Assembly (NCBI GenBank): GCA_009691705.1
Contig: SIAR01000023.1
Coordinates: 1 to 38,417 of the forward strand
Reading direction: 5' to 3'
DNA: 38,417 nucleotides
From: Phycisphaerales bacterium
Lineage (GTDB): Bacteria; Planctomycetota; Phycisphaerae; Phycisphaerales; SM1A02
Positions 35,201-38,417 of the stretch are shown piece by piece. A program made the translations under genes and the position numbers. The notes under the pieces are model-generated. The model searched no databases. It was not told where the DNA came from and saw only the letters and a list, made by a program, of their open reading frames with translations. Every line of letters starts with the position of its first letter. Position 1 is the stretch's first letter.

Positions 35201-36484
35201 GCCTCCGGTAGCAGTGACGACACGAATGCTGACGGCATTCCCGACGAGTGCACACAGGACTGCAATGCCAACGGTGTCGTCGACGTCATCGACATCGCCG
35301 CTGGCATCTCAAACGATTGCAATACCAACTCTGTTCCCGACGAGTGCGAAGATGACTCCATCGTTGCCGCAACGGGCGACATGGGCGCCTTCTATTGGCA
35401 GCACCCCGCAACTGGCACACTCGCGGGAATGCGTGATGCGACGACAAGCGTCACGATCACCGTCACCGCGGTTGGCGATCTCGACGCCCCAACCGAGTAC
35501 GTCACTCTTCGGCTGAATAACCGCATTATTGGCAATTTCTTCGCGCAAGACGCTGTCCCGTGCGGAGGCACCAGTACTGCCTCTATCACACTCGGCTCAA
35601 CGCTCTGGAACGAAGTCGTTGCAGCTGGTTCAGGTTCAGAAATGGCAGTCAAGATCGTCGCCTCGCCGCTAGTAGAGCCGAATTGTGCGCTGCCGCCGAG
35701 CGATCCAATCACCGGATTCTGCGAAGTCTCTGTCTTGTACGGCGGTGTGAACTACGACTGCAACGGCAATGGGGTTGCCGATATCTGCGACATCGGCAAC
35801 GGTGCCCCCGACTGCAACAATAACGGCAGACTTGATAGCTGTGAGATTGCAGTAGGCGCTGAACAGGACTGCAATTCAAACGCGATCCCAGATTCCTGCG
35901 ATCTTGCAAGCGGCGCAAGCCATGATGTCGATGCAAACGGCGTCCCCGACGAGTGCAAGAGTGATTGCAATGCAAACGGACTTCCAGATGCGTGGGAGAT
36001 TTTGACAGGACTGGTACCCGACTGCAATTCAAACGCGATCCCAGACTCCTGCGACATCGCAAGTGCATTCAGCAATGACGTCGATCAAGATGCCGTCCCA
36101 GACGAGTGCGCCGTCGACTGCAACGAGAATGGATTGCCAGACCCGTATGAACTTGCCCAACACCTCACCCCCGATTGCAACTCAAACAATGTTCCCGACT
36201 CTTGCGATATCGCGGATCGCATCTCAACTGATTGCAATATCAACCTGATCCCCGACGAATGCGACATCGCCAACGGCGACGACGACAAGGATGGCGATGG
36301 AATCCCCGACTCTTGCGAATACGCGGTGGGTGATTTCAATCTCGATGGCATCGTCGGTGCGATCGATCTGATAGTGCTCCTATCCGCTTGGGGAACCAGC
36401 GATGCTCCCATTATTGACATCAATGGCGATGGTGTGGTGAACGGCCCCGACATGACCTACATCCTGTCGAATTGGTCGCGCTAA
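32237..36484 (+). CDS. Large secreted protein with Ca-type and DCN repeats, dockerin-like end
   Basis: A 1415-residue exported protein. A basic n-region (KRRSRGR) and hydrophobic core (SCSIAVALALSFTLESAA) form the signal peptide. The rest is modular: DCNxNGVPDEC-type segments, three copies of a ~129-residue domain containing GAFYWQHPA (residues 80-208, 497-625, 1046-1175), and two arrays of 33-residue Cys/Asp repeats (267-397 and 684-946) with Ca-type DxDxDGDG loops. A DCN-rich stretch leads to a C-terminal dockerin-like domain from ~1363 (GDFNLDGIVGAIDLIVLLSA...DINGDGVVNGPD). No enzymatic motif is visible; an extracellular, calcium-stabilised structural or adhesive role is inferred. Start is GTG 32237 or ATG 32240, with AAGGAG upstream in a hairpin. 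Confidence 0.93.
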   Translation: MMCSGSIFLVKRRSRGRLSCSIAVALALSFTLESAARQSTTDCNHNGVDDPQDIASGFSQDCNANGVPDECENGSIAATTGNMGAFYWQHPAIGILPAMRRSTTAVDIRIAARGDLDAPTEFITLKLNGVSLGNFFVQDGVDCDGTNVKTITIGSTLWNSIVSVDPSDVQVHIVASPLVDPDCVVPPRDPLPGTSEVSVSYGGPDYDCNGNGIADICDIAGGSADCNNNRKLDQCEITSGSVSDCDKNGVPDECDLDSDSDGTIDACDGCPSDPLKIVPGICGCGVDDADSDGDGTVDCQDLCPADPLKIAPGICGCGTPDTDTDGDGTANCHDGCPSDPLKIAPGICGCGVADTDSDGDGTADCIDGCPNDPLKIAPGICGCGVADTDSDGDGIVDCNDNCPTLSNPDQLDCNNNDIGDLCEDFLDCNGNALPDSCDIASGRSGDANSDGIPDECALDCNENSVVDVIDIANGTSQDCNRNQVPDECENATVAETTGNMGAFYWQHPAVGVLAGMQRATTSVVIRVSARGDLDAPTEFITLKLNGMTIGNFFVQSGLDCDETNVASFTIGSTLWNSIIASGSPAVAVQIVASPMVDEDCVVPPRDPLPGTCEVSVAYGGIDYDCNGNGIPDICDIANGAPDCNQNNKIDQCELAAGLVQDCDKNAIPDECEVDTDEDGLIDACDGCPSDPLKSEPGQCGCGTPDTDTDSDGTANCNDGCPSDPLKIAPGICGCGTPDTDTDGDGTANCHDGCPSDPLKIAPGICGCGTPDTDTDGDGTANCHDGCPSDPHKIAPGICGCGTPDTDTDGDGTADCHDGCPSDPHKIAPGICGCGTPDTDTDGDGTADCHDGCPSDPHKIAPGICGCGTPDTDTDGDGTANCHDGCPSDPLKIAPGICGCGTPDTDTDSDGVADCNDGCPSDPLKIAPGICGCGTPDTDTDGDGTADCNDNCPAMANPDQLDCNNNEIGDLCESFTDCNGNSIPDSCDIASGSSDDTNADGIPDECTQDCNANGVVDVIDIAAGISNDCNTNSVPDECEDDSIVAATGDMGAFYWQHPATGTLAGMRDATTSVTITVTAVGDLDAPTEYVTLRLNNRIIGNFFAQDAVPCGGTSTASITLGSTLWNEVVAAGSGSEMAVKIVASPLVEPNCALPPSDPITGFCEVSVLYGGVNYDCNGNGVADICDIGNGAPDCNNNGRLDSCEIAVGAEQDCNSNAIPDSCDLASGASHDVDANGVPDECKSDCNANGLPDAWEILTGLVPDCNSNAIPDSCDIASAFSNDVDQDAVPDECAVDCNENGLPDPYELAQHLTPDCNSNNVPDSCDIADRISTDCNINLIPDECDIANGDDDKDGDGIPDSCEYAVGDFNLDGIVGAIDLIVLLSAWGTSDAPIIDINGDGVVNGPDMTYILSNWSR
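32474..32860 (+). repeat. FYWQHPA domain, copy 1
   Basis: 129 codons from TGNMGAFYWQHPA to the YDC before the DCN segment. It shares with the later copies GDLDAPTEFITLKLN, GNFF, GSTLWN, VASP and SVxYGG. Copies 1 and 2 are the same length. Confidence 0.9.
33035..33427 (+). repeat. 99-bp repeat array A, 4 units
   Basis: One 32-codon and three 33-codon units of the form C-x-D-G-C-P-S-D-P-L-K-I-A-P-G-I-C-G-C-G followed by an Asp-rich loop (DTDSDGDGTAD). Each unit has four Cys and a calcium-type loop. No spacers. Confidence 0.92.
33725..34111 (+). repeat. FYWQHPA domain, copy 2
   Basis: 129 codons, exactly 1251 bp (417 codons) downstream of copy 1 and collinear with it, with many conservative differences. 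It is followed by the same DCN and 99-bp array order as copy 1. Confidence 0.9.
34286..35074 (+). repeat. 99-bp repeat array B, 8 units
   Basis: Eight units (one of 32, seven of 33 codons), nearly identical at the DNA level over long stretches. Units 4-6 share the variant SDPHK (CAC for CTC) in place of SDPLK, a mark of recent block duplication. Confidence 0.93.
35372..35761 (+). repeat. FYWQHPA domain, copy 3
   Basis: 130 codons, one more than copies 1 and 2 (in AGSGSEMAV). More diverged, and not followed by a 99-bp array but by DCN segments and the dockerin-like end. Confidence 0.88.
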
Positions 36485-36641
36485 CAGATCAGCCTGCCGC
36501 GTAGACGGTTGAAATGTTTCTTCGTAACTGCATCCACAATAACAATTTGTCGAACTCGATCGCTGATTGCAACTCGTTGTTTGTCATAAATTTTTTGTGA
36601 TTTCTCTCAAGGTTTCTTTGCCACAGCCAAATCTGGGAGTA

Positions 36642-36686
36642 GGTTCTCGTAGGGTTACGGGTTCTGAGTGGGTTCTGTCGGGTTGT
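36642..36686 (+). promoter_or_regulatory. Phased GGTT direct repeats upstream of the RCC1-like gene
   Basis: Five GGTT(C/A/G)T-like elements with GGTT at 36642, 36653, 36660, 36671 and 36681 (spacings 11, 7, 11, 10). Four of the five lie roughly on one helix face. They sit 25-69 bp before the start codon, after an A/T-rich stretch (CATAAATTTTTTGTG). They may be activator sites or simple-sequence drift. Confidence 0.35.
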
Positions 36687-36710
36687 TACGACACAAAAAG
36701 AGAGGCACAA

Positions 36711-38417
36711 ATGGCTTTTTCGCTGCAATTTTGTTCGTCGACTGCGGTCGCATTCTGTTGTATTGGCTTCGTCAGTTTTGGCGCAGTCGCAAGCGGCGAC
36801 CTCGTAGGAGTGGGCGCTGGAACCATCTCGAACCCCAATACGCCCCCTCACTACGGTCAGTCGAATGTTCCCTCAGGATCGAACTTCATATCAGTCTCAG
36901 CCGGCGATGGCCACAGCCTCGGCTTGCGCGGCGATGGAACGATTGTTGGCTGGGGTCGAAACAGTGAAGGTCAGTGCACGGTTGCGAGCGGTTCATTCAC
37001 CGCCGTGAGCGCCGGTGGCTTCTTCTCGCTCGGCCTTCGCGCCGATGGATCGGTCGTCGGTTGGGGATCGAATGGAGCCAACCAACTCAATGTTCCTGCC
37101 GGAACATTCGTTCAGATCTCGGCGGGCGAATCACACGCCGCCGGTGTAAAGAGCAATGGCACGATCGCATGCTGGGGTGCAAACGTGTGGGGACAAGCCA
37201 ACGGTCAAACTGGAACCTTCACCCAAATCGCGGCAGGCGGTCACCACACAGTCGCACTCCGCACCAACGGCACACTGAAGGGGTGGGGAAACAATGCACG
37301 CGGGCAGACAACTGTTCCTGCAGGATCTGATTTCACCCAAATTCGAGCCGGATTCGAACACTCAGGCGCCATTCGCACCGATGGTTCGGCGACCTGTTGG
37401 GGGTTGAACGGCAACGGACAGTGCACCGTTCCGGCGGGCAGCTATCGAGACATCGCAGTTGGGCGCTACCACTCAGTTGGATTGCACACCGACGGCACCG
37501 CAACTGCGTGGGGAGCTGGGATGGCACCGCTGCCGGTCAATCCCAACTACGGGCAGTCGATGATTCCAACGCCACTGCCAAACCACGCGTACAGCACTGT
37601 TTCGGCCGGTGGATACCACTCACTCCTCGTTCGAGTGAAAGATTGCAACGACAACGGAATCGACGATTCGATCGATATCGCAAGCAACTTTGAACAGGAT
37701 TGCAACGGCAATGGAATTCCGGATTCGTGCGATCTTGACACGGACGGTGATGGGTCGATTGATGACTGCGAAGGGTGCGATAGCGATCCACTCAAGACGG
37801 AACCCGGCATCTGTGGTTGCGGCGTTGCCGATACCGATAGCGATTCTGACGGAACGGCCGATTGCAATGACAACTGCCCAACTGATCCTGCAAAGACGGA
37901 GCCTGGCATCTGTGGTTGCGGTGTCGCAGACACAGACAGCGACGGCGACGGCACGGCCGATTGCAATGACGGTTGTCCAAGTGATCCTGCAAAGACGGAA
38001 CCCGGCATCTGTGGTTGCGGCGTTGCCGATACCGATAGCGATTCTGACGGCACGGCCGATTGCAATGACGGTTGCCCAAGTGATCCTGCAAAGACGGAAC
38101 CTGGCATCTGTGGTTGCGGCGTTGCCGATACCGATAGCGATTCTGACGGCACGGCCGATTGCAATGACAACTGCCCAACTGATCCTGCAAAGACGGAACC
38201 TGGCATCTGCGGTTGCGGCACTGCCGACACCGATAGCGATTCTGACGGAACGGCCGATTGCAATGACGGTTGCCCAAGCGACGCCAACAAGACGGAACCC
38301 GGCATCTGTGGTTGCGGCGTTGCCGATACCGATAGCGATTCTGACGGAACGGCCGATTGCAATGACAACTGCCCAACTGATCCTGCAAAGACGGAACCTG
38401 GCATCTGTGGTTGCGGC
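36711..38417 (+). CDS. Secreted RCC1-like repeat protein with Ca-type array, 3' end outside window
   Basis: The frame is open from ATG 36711 to the window edge (569 codons, no stop). AGAGAGG five bases before the ATG is a good ribosome-binding site. A signal peptide (TAVAFCCIGFVSFGAVASG) is followed by about six RCC1-like repeats (residues ~59-312), each of the form SAGxxHSLGLRxDGTxxxWGxNxxGQ. This repeat usually folds as a seven-bladed propeller; bacterial secreted versions probably bind ligands or surfaces. Two DCN segments then lead to an array of 33-residue Cys/Asp repeats, seven visible units, cut by the window end. The class of array is shared with the 1415-residue protein just upstream, suggesting exchange of modules or common descent. 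Its C-terminus, perhaps another dockerin-like domain, is not visible. Confidence 0.92.
   Translation, partial: MAFSLQFCSSTAVAFCCIGFVSFGAVASGDLVGVGAGTISNPNTPPHYGQSNVPSGSNFISVSAGDGHSLGLRGDGTIVGWGRNSEGQCTVASGSFTAVSAGGFFSLGLRADGSVVGWGSNGANQLNVPAGTFVQISAGESHAAGVKSNGTIACWGANVWGQANGQTGTFTQIAAGGHHTVALRTNGTLKGWGNNARGQTTVPAGSDFTQIRAGFEHSGAIRTDGSATCWGLNGNGQCTVPAGSYRDIAVGRYHSVGLHTDGTATAWGAGMAPLPVNPNYGQSMIPTPLPNHAYSTVSAGGYHSLLVRVKDCNDNGIDDSIDIASNFEQDCNGNGIPDSCDLDTDGDGSIDDCEGCDSDPLKTEPGICGCGVADTDSDSDGTADCNDNCPTDPAKTEPGICGCGVADTDSDGDGTADCNDGCPSDPAKTEPGICGCGVADTDSDSDGTADCNDGCPSDPAKTEPGICGCGVADTDSDSDGTADCNDNCPTDPAKTEPGICGCGTADTDSDSDGTADCNDGCPSDANKTEPGICGCGVADTDSDSDGTADCNDNCPTDPAKTEPGICGCG
37767..38417 (+). 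repeat. 99-bp repeat array C, at least 7 units, runs off window
   Basis: Units start at 37767, 37863, 37962, 38061, 38160, 38259 and 38358, the last cut after 60 bp. The unit is close to arrays A and B but with DPAKTEPGICGCG and DTDSDSDGTAD. NCPTDPAK and GCPSDPAK forms are interspersed. Confidence 0.93.

Noticed and set aside
33894-35516. 540-codon frame of Thr/Ala-rich repeats
   Set aside because: It is a second forward frame of the large repeat gene, kept open by the 99-bp periodicity.
37547-38404. 285-codon minus-strand frame
   Set aside because: It is the antisense shadow of array C. The sense frame has a signal peptide, RCC1 repeats and a ribosome-binding site.

Overview
The window reads as a compact stretch of chromosome from a Planctomycetota-type bacterium, most likely of the Phycisphaerae. 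That placement is an inference from the secreted proteins. Two of them carry DCNxNGxPDxC repeats and Cys-rich, Asp-rich calcium-type (thrombospondin type 3-like) repeats, one ends in a dockerin-like tail (GDFNLDG...DINGDGVVNGPD...), and FG-GAP and system II cytochrome c maturation genes are also present. Coding density is very high, with many ATGA or GTGA stop/start overlaps and several convergent genes that overlap at their 3' ends. I see no tRNA, rRNA, CRISPR array, insertion sequence or phage gene.

Layout. 1-3448 (+): the 3' end of a gene for an Ala-rich hexapeptide-repeat protein, a BFD-like [2Fe-2S] ferredoxin, and a ferrous-iron uptake operon (feoA, feoB, a small Cys-rich membrane protein) behind a Fur-like 7-1-7 palindrome. 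3470-8081 (-): two tandem lipoproteins, then an ECF-type sigma factor, an HscA-like Hsp70 and ispD in one tight block. 8127-11780 (+): a short pheT, a cyclodeaminase-family protein and a membrane-anchored alpha/beta hydrolase. 11731-14628 (-): a secreted protein of unknown function and a trypsin-like protease. 14686-18412 (+): an FG-GAP protein and a GAF-PP2C phosphatase. 18421-20631: a doubtful small secreted protein, an MBL-fold hydrolase and citrate synthase. 20656-25094: a rhomboid-TPR protein, trpF, an RdgC-like protein (-) and enolase. 25083-29125 (-): ResB and CcsA of system II cytochrome c biogenesis. 29170-32128 (+): a secreted cyclophilin, an ALDH7-type dehydrogenase and a CoA-transferase B subunit. 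32237-38417 (+): two large secreted repeat proteins, the second running off the window.

How the genes fit together. Iron is a theme in the first 6 kb: Fe(II) uptake, an Fe-S ferredoxin, and a Fe-S assembly chaperone co-transcribed with ispD, whose pathway ends in two Fe-S enzymes. Whether this is one regulon is inference. The most distinctive part is the last 6 kb. The 1415-residue protein is built from a supra-repeat whose first two copies differ in length by exactly four 33-codon units. It contains three copies of a ~129-residue domain I do not recognise. Its neighbour carries the same class of 33-codon array behind RCC1-like repeats. The short upstream regions of both genes hold dyads, hairpins or phased direct repeats that could be regulatory.
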